Assembly (NCBI RefSeq): GCF_000171815.1 | Contig: NZ_ABGR01000002.1 | Coordinates: 248,001-312,000, forward strand | DNA: 64,000 nucleotides | Direction: 5' to 3' | Origin: Vibrio sp. AND4 | GTDB lineage: Bacteria > Pseudomonadota > Gammaproteobacteria > Enterobacterales > Vibrionaceae | Shown: one piece after another, positions 19,187 to 27,287 of the stretch | Layout: the number at the start of each line of letters is the position of its first letter | How positions within the stretch are numbered: position 1 is the stretch's first letter | The notes under the pieces: model-generated | What the model saw: only the letters and a program-made list of their open reading frames with translations | What the model was told of the DNA's origin: nothing | Database searches by the model: none | Position numbers and translations under genes: made by a program

Positions 19187-19457
19187 TGCTCGGTTCCATT
19201 GATAAACATGGATGTGTTATTCCATCCTCATTGTAGTTAGCTCAGACTATTCTGTTCGCTCACTTATCAATAACTACCCCTTGTAGGTAGACCCACACGT
19301 GCAGTCACTGCTTACCGCGAACCAGTGTTGAGCAAGTGGCTAGACCTCAATAAGAATGGTGATGAACACCAATTAGCGACTGATTTAGCAAATGCCATGC
19401 CAATAGTATATTGCTTATTTATCAGTGATTTATTTATTAACCATGAGAAATTTAGGG
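19187..19457. other. Intergenic region upstream of the polyferredoxin-fdh operon
   Basis: Most of the 333-bp gap between the polyferredoxin gene and the DUF3306 gene. It should contain the promoter of the minus-strand fdh operon. No full FNR, NarL or sigma-54 site was recognised. The far end holds the terminator of the DUF3305/3306 transcript. Confidence 0.4.
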
Positions 19458-19495
19458 ACAAAAAAACCGACTGAGACAAAATGTCCCAATCGGTT
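19458..19495 (-). terminator. Terminator after the DUF3305/DUF3306 pair
   Basis: On the minus strand AACCGA...TCGGTT with an inner GGGACA-TTT-TGTCTC stem precedes seven Ts. Confidence 0.85.
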
Positions 19496-19520
19496 CGTTG
19501 AGTGTTTAGTCAAAATGTAC

Positions 19521-20147
19521 CTAGTTTTCTTGTGGTATATTTTGTCTCACTTCTTCAAGTTCTAATTTTGTCTCTGGAATATCATTTTTAATAGGTACTG
19601 TTTTTATATCCAGATCTTTTGGGTTTTCAGAGAGCTCGGTAACTTCAACAAGTTCTGCACCAGCCGCTTCACTATCACTTTGATGAATAGATTCAGGTTC
19701 TTGTGGATTTTCTTCTGCGAGTTCTTCTTCCGTTTTCTCTTTAACCCAATCACGAAGTGTTTCAGCAACGTCCTCTGACAGAGACTTGAGATTACTGTAG
19801 TCATCATCGTAATCATCCAAGCCATCACGGACGTTAAATTCTTCCGATAAAAACATCTTACGCAGTGCTGCTTTCTTAACGCTCTCTGCCGCCTCAGAAA
19901 GTAAAAGCTTGGCGACTGGCATGTCCTCAAGGTCGGTTATTTCGCTTGTTGTCTCAGCAGGTAATGCATCTGCCACCTCAGTACTGATTAGATCCGCTGG
20001 AGTACCTGATTCTTCTTGAGCTTGAGTGGTTTGTACTTGATTGGTTTCTGGTTCAGAAACTTCAATAAAGTTCGACACCTCAGCGTCTTTGTTCTCGGTT
20101 TCGTCCAACTTACGTTGTGACCAACGGCTAAGAAAACTAGTTGCCAT
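19521..20147 (-). CDS. DUF3306 domain protein
   Basis: 208 residues, strongly acidic. The N-terminal SFLSRWSQRKLD motif and the central block from about residue 78 (PVAKLLLSEAAESVKKAALRKMFLSEEFNVRDGLDDYDDDY) are the DUF3306 hallmarks; the rest is low-complexity Glu/Ser-rich sequence and probably disordered. The family is known only from gene neighbourhoods with formate dehydrogenase and DUF3305. It overlaps the DUF3305 gene by 11 nt. Function unknown; a scaffold or chaperone role in FDH maturation is a guess. Confidence 0.82.
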   Translation of the reverse strand: MATSFLSRWSQRKLDETENKDAEVSNFIEVSEPETNQVQTTQAQEESGTPADLISTEVADALPAETTSEITDLEDMPVAKLLLSEAAESVKKAALRKMFLSEEFNVRDGLDDYDDDYSNLKSLSEDVAETLRDWVKEKTEEELAEENPQEPESIHQSDSEAAGAELVEVTELSENPKDLDIKTVPIKNDIPETKLELEEVRQNIPQEN

Positions 20148-20589
20148 TTGCTCTGCCCGCTCCTTTGCGTTTCTTACGCCTTGTTTCTATAAGTTCGCCG
20201 TGACGACCTATAAAAGCTTCCATCCAAGCTTGAACGATCAAAGGCATATCATTTGATAATACTAGGTTATCACCATCCATATATTGGGCGGCGACAGTTT
20301 GGGACGCAGTGAGTAATTGAATCGTCGGCATATCATCAGAATCGACGTTATCCATGACCAAAAATAGTTTTGGCTGTTGTGAACTCAGGTTAAAGCGGTA
20401 ATCGGTGCGCTCGTCTTTATGGAGTTGTAATACGCATACGTGTGGCGTTTCTTCCATTGGGTTAATGTCGAACCCGGTAAGTTGCCATTGTGTCGTCACC
20501 CAAATACCCGTGATAATCTCATGCTTTAGGAGTTCAACGCCTATCGGCCATGAATTTTCATCTTTCTCGAACTGCTTGTTATCCGACAT
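20137..20589 (-). CDS. DUF3305 domain protein
   Basis: 150 residues, soluble. It contains WPIGVELLKHEIITGIWVTTQWQLTGFD, typical of DUF3305 proteins, and a basic C-terminus RRKKRKGAGRANGN. The basic tail against the acidic DUF3306 partner invites the idea that the two bind each other. Both are restricted to formate-dehydrogenase neighbourhoods. ATG 20589 is followed by a short charged leader. Its promoter should lie in the divergent gap toward fdhD. Confidence 0.82.
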   Translation of the reverse strand: MSDNKQFEKDENSWPIGVELLKHEIITGIWVTTQWQLTGFDINPMEETPHVCVLQLHKDERTDYRFNLSSQQPKLFLVMDNVDSDDMPTIQLLTASQTVAAQYMDGDNLVLSNDMPLIVQAWMEAFIGRHGELIETRRKKRKGAGRANGN

Positions 20590-20951
20590 AAATCACCTAG
20601 CTTCCTCTTAGTTGGTTTATGGTTGTTAGTTTTAAAACAAAAAAGGACAATTTGTACTTACTTCCAATTTTTATCGCTACAAAGCAATAAACGCGCCATT
20701 TCACTTTTAAATTATCATTAGAACAAAACTAGTCGATACACAGATAAACACCTGTATCATTGCTGCGATATCTTAGCTTTCACTAAAACCTTGCAATTTG
20801 CTTTATCACGTCTTTGTTTTGTACAGCTATGATGTTGGAATGAGAATTGCTTTGTAACCAGTGTTAATACACACGCCCTTTTACGCAAAGCAAACAATTG
20901 AAGTTATTTATACAAGCGTGTGATCATTCTTTTACTCATCAGGACATAGCT
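20590..20951. other. Divergent promoter region DUF3305 / fdhD
   Basis: 362 bp, AT-rich. It must hold promoters in both directions. A TATGAT hexamer at 20828-20833 is a possible plus-strand -10 box but lacks a good -35. An in-frame TTG at 20898 could extend FdhD by 18 residues, but no ribosome site supports it. Confidence 0.35.
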
Positions 20952-21776
20952 GTGGTAAAACCAAACATCATTAAAACCAGTGAAAACCCCCTACAGACTA
21001 TCGAAGTCGAGGTATTTGACGAATATGGCGAAATACTGACGAAAGAAATTGCTTGTGAGCGCCCTCTTACAGTGATGTTGAACTGGAAAGAGGTCGTTAC
21101 ACTTATGACGCTTGGCTCGCGCCCTGAAGCGCTTGTGTTAGGGTATTTGAAGAACCAAAGCTTCTTGTCTGATCCAGAAGCCATTGAATCTGTCATTATT
21201 GACTGGGAAACGCACTCAGCTGCGGTTATCACCAGAGAAAACACCGAGCACATCGAGGGGGCGCTTAAGAAGAAGACGGTGACGTCTGGCTGTGGTCAAG
21301 GCACCATGTACGGCAACGTGATGAAGCAACTGGAAGATTACCAAGTAGCTCAGACACCTCTTAAGCAATCTGAAATCTATGCAGCGCTTGAAGCGTTAAC
21401 GCATTACAACGACACCTACAAAAAAGCTGGCGCTGTTCATGGATGTGCCGTATGCAAAGGCGACGAAGTGCTTTCTTTTGTCGAAGACGTTGGGCGTCAC
21501 AACGCGGTGGATACACTTGCCGGTGAAATGTGGCTTAACCAAGAAACAGGTAAAGATAAAATTTTCTATACAACTGGTCGCCTTACATCAGAGATGGTGA
21601 TTAAAGTGGCGCAGATGGGAATCCCTGTTCTTCTCTCTCGTTCAGGCGTGACACAAATGGGGCTGGATCTGGCGAAAAAGTTTGGCATCACCACCATCGC
21701 TCGCGCGAAAGGTTTACGCTTTCAAGTTTTTACTGGCGCTGAGAAGATTGACTTCGACGTCAAGGGAAATCAATAG
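20952..21776 (+). CDS. fdhD: Formate dehydrogenase accessory sulfurtransferase FdhD
   Basis: Transfers sulfur from a cysteine desulfurase to the Mo/W-bis-MGD cofactor, which active FDH needs. The conserved cysteine pair is in HGCAVC (near residues 175-178 of the longer frame), and the family motifs SGCGQG, EDVGRHNAVDTLAG and TTGRLTSEMVIK are present. I choose GTG 20952 (MVKPNIIKTS) because AGGA at 20941-20944 lies 7 nt before it; this gives 274 residues. It is divergent from the DUF3305/3306 pair. Confidence 0.93.
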   Translation: MVKPNIIKTSENPLQTIEVEVFDEYGEILTKEIACERPLTVMLNWKEVVTLMTLGSRPEALVLGYLKNQSFLSDPEAIESVIIDWETHSAAVITRENTEHIEGALKKKTVTSGCGQGTMYGNVMKQLEDYQVAQTPLKQSEIYAALEALTHYNDTYKKAGAVHGCAVCKGDEVLSFVEDVGRHNAVDTLAGEMWLNQETGKDKIFYTTGRLTSEMVIKVAQMGIPVLLSRSGVTQMGLDLAKKFGITTIARAKGLRFQVFTGAEKIDFDVKGNQ

Positions 21777-21842
21777 ATCTTCACTCAGTCGTAAAATGAG
21801 TTAGACTTAAATCCCAATGTGGATTCACAAAGGATGTGAACA

Positions 21843-21962
21843 ATGAACAACGATCAACTATGGAATTACCTACTTTCACCAAGTGGGATCATCGTTTCGA
21901 TGATCATTACTTTCGGGCTTGTTGGACTCTATGCCTATCTAATGCGGCAGTTTAAGGATTAG
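21843..21962 (+). CDS. 39-residue single-helix membrane peptide
   Basis: ATG 21843 is preceded by AAGGATG with good spacing. The product MNNDQLWNYLLSPSGIIVSM continues into one hydrophobic helix (about 13-35) and ends in a short basic tail. Its layout resembles DUF3149-type mini-proteins of vibrios, which recall the CcoQ-like subunits of respiratory complexes; that assignment is tentative. It follows fdhD by 66 bp, with a terminator just after. It may stabilise a respiratory membrane complex, but this is a guess from size and place. Confidence 0.65.
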   Translation: MNNDQLWNYLLSPSGIIVSMIITFGLVGLYAYLMRQFKD

Positions 21963-22007
21963 TTGCCACCAGCCTGCATTTGCTCATAGTTGGCATAGAA
22001 ATGGGCA

Positions 22008-22037
22008 CAAAAAAAGACCTCATTGCGAGGTCTTTTT
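22008..22037. terminator. Bidirectional terminator between the 39-aa gene and ybiT
   Basis: AAAAAGACCT-CATTGCG-AGGTCTTTTT, with A and T runs on both sides, serves both convergent transcripts. Confidence 0.9.
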
Positions 22038-22055
22038 CTTTGTTCGGAGAAAGGG

Positions 22056-23648
22056 TTAACCTTCTATACCACGAGATTTTAGGAACTCAGCGTAGGTACC
22101 TTTGAAATCAGTGATTTTTCCATCACGAATTTCGATGATACGTGTTGCGAGTGAGTCTACAAATACACGGTCGTGCGATACGAAGAACAATGTACCCTTG
22201 TACTGCTCTAGTGCCGTGTTCAATGACTCAATCGATTCCATATCCATGTGGTTGGTTGGTTCGTCCATTAGCAGCATGTTTGGTTTGTGCATCATTAGCT
22301 TACCAAGCAACATACGACCTTGCTCACCACCAGACAGTACTTTTACTGACTTCTTGATGTCGTCTTGGCCAAATAGCATACGACCTAGGAAGCTGCGAAC
22401 CACTTGCTCGTCATCGCCCTCTTGACGCCATTGACCCATCCAATCCGTGAGGTTCAGGTCTTCTTCGAAGTCGTGTGCGTGATCTTGCGCGTAGTAACCG
22501 ATGTTGGCATTTTCAGACCATTTGAACTCACCAGTACGTGGCTCTAGTACACCAGCAAGCGTGTTTAGTAAGGTTGTTTTACCCACACCGTTCTCACCGA
22601 TGATGGCAACGCGCTCACCCACTTCAAAAATTGCATTGAAGTTAGCGAACAGATCATCTTCAAAACCTTGGCTCAGGTTTTCAACAATCAGAGCGTTACG
22701 GAATAGTTCTTTAGACTGTTCAAAACGAATGAATGGGTTTTGACGGCTAGATGCTTTCACTTCGTCCAGTTTGATCTTGTCAATTTGCTTAGCACGAGAC
22801 GTTGCTTGTTTTGCTTTTGATGCGTTTGCAGAGAAACGCGCAACGAAGGTTTGCAGCTCAGCGATTTGTGCTTTCTTCTTCGCGTTGTCACTCAATAGAC
22901 GTTCACGAGCTTGAGAAGCCGCTGTCATGTACTCATCGTAGTTACCCGGGTAAACACGTAGCTCACCGTAATCCAAGTCAGCCATGTGCGTGCATACTGA
23001 GTTGAGGAAGTGACGGTCGTGCGAGATGATGATCATAGTGCAGTTACGCGCGTTTAGCGTGTCTTCCAACCAACGGATAGTGTCCATATCCAAGTTGTTG
23101 GTTGGTTCGTCAAGAAGCATTACGTCTGGATCTGCGAATAACACCTGCGCCAGAAGCACACGAAGTTTCCAACCTGGCGCAACTTCACTCATAAGACCGA
23201 AGTGTTGCTCCATTGGGATACCCACAGCAAGAAGCAGTTCACCCGCTTTCGCTTCTGCCATGTAACCGTCCATTTCCGCGAACTGAACTTCTAGGTCAGC
23301 CACTTTCATGCCGTCTTCTTCGCTCATTTCAGCAAGTGAGTAGATACGGTCTCGCTCTTGCTTCACTTCCCACAGCTCTTTATGACCCATGATGACAGTG
23401 TCGATTACGGTAAATGTTTCGTACGCGAACTGATCCTGACTAAGTTTTGCAACGCGCTCGTTTGGATCGTAGCTTACGTTACCGCTTGTTTGTTCAAGCT
23501 CTCCGCTCAGGATCTTCATAAAGGTTGATTTACCACAACCGTTAGCCCCGATTAAGCCGTAACGGTTACCGTCACCAAACTTAACTGAGATGTTTTCAAA
23601 TAGCGGCTTCGCGCCAAATTGTTGAGTAATATTCGCTGTGGAAATCAA
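22056..23648 (-). CDS. ybiT: ABC-F ATPase YbiT
   Basis: Ribosome-associated ABC-F protein, 530 residues, with two ATPase domains: Walker A GANGCGKS near 36 and GENGVGKT near 353, Walker [10 protein letters not shown] and [12 protein letters not shown]. The linker (about 235-320) carries the charged helices that reach the tRNA exit region. Sequence and length match E. coli YbiT closely (same [20 protein letters not shown] start). It has no membrane segment. The role is translation factor-like; reported in other species as relieving stalled ribosomes. Confidence 0.93.
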   Translation of the reverse strand: MISTANITQQFGAKPLFENISVKFGDGNRYGLIGANGCGKSTFMKILSGELEQTSGNVSYDPNERVAKLSQDQFAYETFTVIDTVIMGHKELWEVKQERDRIYSLAEMSEEDGMKVADLEVQFAEMDGYMAEAKAGELLLAVGIPMEQHFGLMSEVAPGWKLRVLLAQVLFADPDVMLLDEPTNNLDMDTIRWLEDTLNARNCTMIIISHDRHFLNSVCTHMADLDYGELRVYPGNYDEYMTAASQARERLLSDNAKKKAQIAELQTFVARFSANASKAKQATSRAKQIDKIKLDEVKASSRQNPFIRFEQSKELFRNALIVENLSQGFEDDLFANFNAIFEVGERVAIIGENGVGKTTLLNTLAGVLEPRTGEFKWSENANIGYYAQDHAHDFEEDLNLTDWMGQWRQEGDDEQVVRSFLGRMLFGQDDIKKSVKVLSGGEQGRMLLGKLMMHKPNMLLMDEPTNHMDMESIESLNTALEQYKGTLFFVSHDRVFVDSLATRIIEIRDGKITDFKGTYAEFLKSRGIEG

Positions 23649-23961
23649 AACCTTTACCTTAGCAATTCAAGTTTATTAGGAAAAACCGCGCAACGTTACT
23701 GCTTAAGCCAACACACTTCAAGTTTTGTTTTTATTAATTAACGAGAAAAGCAACACTTAATAGGGTAATTGACTGGATTCGGTAAAAATAAACCTCATTC
23801 AAGTGACTGATTTATCCAAGTCACTAAAATATTAAACCATTTGCAAAAGAAATCTGCATGGCTACGAAATCATGGTATGGCGCATAACAGAGCGTTAAAA
23901 TTCGCATATCACGACAGAGCGACTACACTTTCTCTAACCTTTTAAGTTTTAAGAGAATTTT
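23649..23961. other. Divergent promoter region ybiT / membrane NTPase
   Basis: 313 bp, AT-rich, between divergent genes. No strong operator, repeat or terminator was seen. A TTGACT at about 23769 might be a -35 element but no good -10 matches it. Reads as promoter DNA only. Confidence 0.35.
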
Positions 23962-26307
23962 ATGAATCTCATGGTGCGCATTTTACTGCTATTTGGACTC
24001 GCACTTTCTCACCCCGCTCTCGCTGAATGGGAATATGATTTCCAACCTGAGCCAAAAATACTGCCTGTTGCGACAGAAATCGCTCAAGAAATCAATAAGC
24101 TACCTGAGCCTTTGTTCATGTCTGACCAAGACAAACGTAAGGTTAACCAACTGCTCAATGCTGTAATAAGCGAGCAGCGTAAACAGACCCTTGTTTTTGA
24201 TCAGCATTTGAAGGCTTACCGTAAGTCCGGTGAGGACAATGAATGGTTTGAAACGCAATCAAGTTACCTAACGCTGAACAACTTGAGTCAAAGTAAAGAG
24301 CGTTTACTCGAAGTAACCGACCCGATCACTCACGATAAAATGACCGGCTTTGGTCCTTATGGCGTTACGCAGTTCAAACAAGAATGGCGTCAAACTCAGC
24401 TCAACGTAGAGTACCTGCTGTTCTTTCAGATTCGTGCTTTTAAGTCACTGATCAAAGAAATTATGATTTCACCAATTCCGGTCATTTGGGCTGGAACCAA
24501 AGTGCTGTTCATATACTTGGGCTTATTCTGGTGGTTAGCCAACAGCAAGCGGATCATAACTCTATTTCGCGAAACTCAACTGGATAATGTCGCTAAGCCA
24601 CCGATTTGGGTTCGTTTAATTTGGTACATCAGCCGTGCGCATCGTGCCATCGCTTGGTTGATTGCGATAACGCTTTCTCTCAGAGTATTATCACAAATCC
24701 CAAGCTTACAGCATTTGACCATTTTAGAAATCTTCACTTGGTGGGTGCTCGGGGGCTCAATTGCGATTAGCTTTCTTCTCGAGTTTGCTTATCGTAATAG
24801 CCGAAGTACCAGCAAGGAAGTGATTGCCCTGCGTTTGTCGACTATTCGACGTTACGTGTGGAGCGCCATCGTCGCCGGGGTCATTCTTCAAATCTCGATT
24901 CGCACCTTAGGCAAAGGTACCATTTATTCTTGGATCTGCAGCGCGGTTTTCTTCTGGTTCGTATTGGTAACGCTTTCGGTGTTGCGTATGTGGCGTAAAA
25001 AGGTATTTGAAGCCGCCGAGAAACTTTCCGATCGTCCTGTGTGGGTGAACTGGTCACTGCGACGTAAGGACACTTTTTTACTCAGCATCATTGGGACTGC
25101 GATTTGCGCAGTCTGGATAATGCTGCATAACTTCAAACACCGTGTCGTAGCAATGCTGTCTAACTACACCATGTTTAGTCAAGCGTTAGCATACTTGTTC
25201 CGTATCGAATTCGCCAAGCAAACGGGTAATAAAGGTGGTGACACTAATCTAGCCAGGATAAAAGGCGAGCAAGCGTTTCAGTACATTTTACCCGGTAGCG
25301 AAGAGAGTGAGTTGGTCGAATACGCTGGTGAAGAAATCAAGCTATTGTCTAAACACCTCCTGACAGACAGTCCCGCTGTTTGTGTACTGTCTGGCGAGCG
25401 TGGTGTGGGTACCACAACCTTCCTCCGCACAATATTAAGTAAAGTAAAAAATGCCAAGCCAATTTATATCAACTGCCCCTATTCAGGTTACAGTGAATTG
25501 CTACAAGAACTTGCTTTGCAAATTGGCTTAGAGGAGGAAGTATCTGAAATTCAGGTACTCTCTGCCTTGCGTAAAAGCGATACCTCATATCTTATTGCCG
25601 TTGATAACGCGCAGCGCTTGGTTAAACCAATGGTAGGCGGCCTTGGGGGCTTGATTAAATTAACCAATCTATTGCGTCGTTCAAGGCGGAACCACCGCGT
25701 TGTGATGGCGATTGAAAAAGCAAGTTGGCGCTTTGTAGACCGTGCTCGTGGCGAGCGCTTATTGTTTGATTGGGTTGTGTTTATGCCACGATGGAATGAG
25801 AAACAGTTGTCTGCTTTGTTTGATACGCGCATCAATCAAGAGATTGAAAACCCCGTAACCTTTGATGGCCTTGTGGTGCCCAAGCAATGGGACCAAGAGG
25901 ACATCACTGAAGAAGAGCGTGCCAAACAAGGTTTCTACCGTATTTTATGGCATTACTCAGATGGAAATCCGACCGTTGCATTGCGCTTCTTCCGTCTTTC
26001 TTTGCGCCAGAACAAAGAGACGCAACAAGTGGTAGTTAGATTGTTCCACGCACCAGAATCTCAAGAGCTAGAGAAAATGCCGAAACCAATGCTGGCAGTT
26101 TTACGCTCGATTGTTCAGCTTGAAGTCGCGTCTCCTGAAGAACTGTCAGAATGTACTCAACTTAGTATCGCAGAAGTGATTGGTACCCTACGCTATTTCC
26201 AAAGCCGTGGCTTTATCGAATGGAGCGAAGACAAAGCGCGCGTGTCGGATCACTGGTTCCGTCACATTACCAACGTTCTCGACCGTCAACATTTATTGGT
26301 GAAATAA
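23962..26307 (+). CDS. Membrane protein with a degenerate AAA-type NTPase domain
   Basis: 781 residues. A signal peptide (about 1-21, cut near ALAEWE) leads a periplasmic helical region (20-165), then about five helices (around 175-195, 230-250, 260-280, 305-370, 385-405) and a large C-terminal cytoplasmic domain. The P-loop reads GERGVGTTT at 478-486, so the Walker A lysine (position 484) is threonine. A Walker B-like LIAVDN and an arginine-rich sensor region follow. The C-terminus (about 710-780) looks like a winged helix. The start overlaps no other gene; the next gene, an MscS-type channel, begins 2 nt after its stop, so the pair is one unit. I do not recognise a named family. Confidence 0.75.
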   Translation: MNLMVRILLLFGLALSHPALAEWEYDFQPEPKILPVATEIAQEINKLPEPLFMSDQDKRKVNQLLNAVISEQRKQTLVFDQHLKAYRKSGEDNEWFETQSSYLTLNNLSQSKERLLEVTDPITHDKMTGFGPYGVTQFKQEWRQTQLNVEYLLFFQIRAFKSLIKEIMISPIPVIWAGTKVLFIYLGLFWWLANSKRIITLFRETQLDNVAKPPIWVRLIWYISRAHRAIAWLIAITLSLRVLSQIPSLQHLTILEIFTWWVLGGSIAISFLLEFAYRNSRSTSKEVIALRLSTIRRYVWSAIVAGVILQISIRTLGKGTIYSWICSAVFFWFVLVTLSVLRMWRKKVFEAAEKLSDRPVWVNWSLRRKDTFLLSIIGTAICAVWIMLHNFKHRVVAMLSNYTMFSQALAYLFRIEFAKQTGNKGGDTNLARIKGEQAFQYILPGSEESELVEYAGEEIKLLSKHLLTDSPAVCVLSGERGVGTTTFLRTILSKVKNAKPIYINCPYSGYSELLQELALQIGLEEEVSEIQVLSALRKSDTSYLIAVDNAQRLVKPMVGGLGGLIKLTNLLRRSRRNHRVVMAIEKASWRFVDRARGERLLFDWVVFMPRWNEKQLSALFDTRINQEIENPVTFDGLVVPKQWDQEDITEEERAKQGFYRILWHYSDGNPTVALRFFRLSLRQNKETQQVVVRLFHAPESQELEKMPKPMLAVLRSIVQLEVASPEELSECTQLSIAEVIGTLRYFQSRGFIEWSEDKARVSDHWFRHITNVLDRQHLLVK

Positions 26308-26309
26308 CG

Positions 26310-27188
26310 ATGAAAAGATTACTCACCGTATTAGCGTTATCGCTACTTAACACCTCTGCATTGGCGACCGAAGAGATCGCAAGTGTGGATAATATTTCGC
26401 AAATCGCCAGCCTAATACGTTGGAGCGGCGTGTTCTTCTCTGTTATCGTCATCGCATCAACTTGGCTACTGCTCAAGTTCATGAACTCGATGGTTGAAAG
26501 GATTGGTAGCCAGTTTGTGCAATACCGGATGGTGTTGCAAAAGCTTCAATCTTTCTTGCAGTTCTTTATCTACTTAACTGCAGGCTCTGTCGTCTTTATG
26601 ATGAGCTTTAGAATCAATGATCAAATCCTTGCTTTAATCGGGGGTACGTTAGCGGTTTCAGTCGGCTTTGCATTGAAAGACCTTGCCGCCTCCTTCATCG
26701 CAGGTATGACAGTTATGGTGGATCGTCCGTTCCAAGTTGGTGACCGCGTCACGTTTGAGGGTAACTACGGTGACGTTATCGCAATTGGTCTGCGTTCTGT
26801 GCGCATGCGTACCCTCACCGATGACATCATTACGATTCCTAACAATAAGTTCTTAAGTGAGGTGGTGGTCAGCGGGAACTATGGCGCTCTGGATATGCAG
26901 GTAGTGATTCCGTTCTACGTGGGCATGAACGAAGACATCACATTAGCACGTGATTTGATACAGGAAGCGGCGTCTTCAAGTCGTTATATTCATTTACCTA
27001 AGCCAGTAACGGTTCTGGTAAAACAGACCATCACTGATAACTACTTGGCAATACAGCTAACGTGTAAGGCTTACGTGGTGGATACAGCGTATGAAAAGCT
27101 ATTTGAAACTGACATAACCCTGCGTGTGATGAGAGAATTTAAGAAGCACGGTATCAACCCACCTAAAATAGCAGTGCATACAGGTTAG
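26310..27188 (+). CDS. MscS-family mechanosensitive channel
   Basis: 292 residues with a signal-like first helix, two further helices (about 30-50, 70-92) and the MscS core: pore helix GGTLAVSVGFALKDLAASFIAGM (about 110-132) and the beta domain VDRPFQVGDRVTFEGNYGDV. ATG 26310 was chosen as it starts right after the upstream stop; the longer frame runs inside the previous gene. It would vent small solutes at high membrane tension. Its tight coupling to the NTPase-like protein suggests the two act together. It lacks the long N-terminal region of MscK. Confidence 0.9.
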   Translation: MKRLLTVLALSLLNTSALATEEIASVDNISQIASLIRWSGVFFSVIVIASTWLLLKFMNSMVERIGSQFVQYRMVLQKLQSFLQFFIYLTAGSVVFMMSFRINDQILALIGGTLAVSVGFALKDLAASFIAGMTVMVDRPFQVGDRVTFEGNYGDVIAIGLRSVRMRTLTDDIITIPNNKFLSEVVVSGNYGALDMQVVIPFYVGMNEDITLARDLIQEAASSSRYIHLPKPVTVLVKQTITDNYLAIQLTCKAYVVDTAYEKLFETDITLRVMREFKKHGINPPKIAVHTG

Positions 27189-27217
27189 TCTGAGGGCTGT
27201 TAAAAATTGCCACAGAC

Positions 27218-27243
27218 AGGGGCTGTGTTATCACAGTCCTTTT
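27218..27243 (+). terminator. Terminator after the MscS-type gene
   Basis: GGCTGTG pairs with CACAGTCC (one bulged T) and is followed by TTTT. Confidence 0.6.
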
Positions 27244-27287
27244 GCTTGTATCTGCGCTAGGAGAAAGTGAATCATTGCAATTGCCCG

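Noticed and set aside
19198..19212. TTGATAAACATGG as an FNR site for the polyferredoxin operon
   Set aside because: Only one half-site fits and it is about 13 nt before the start codon, a poor place for activation.
19465..19495. Resemblance of GGGACATTTTGTCTC to the tup activator sites
   Set aside because: It is the inner stem of an intrinsic terminator, lies at the end of a transcript and has no promoter nearby; the match is likely chance.
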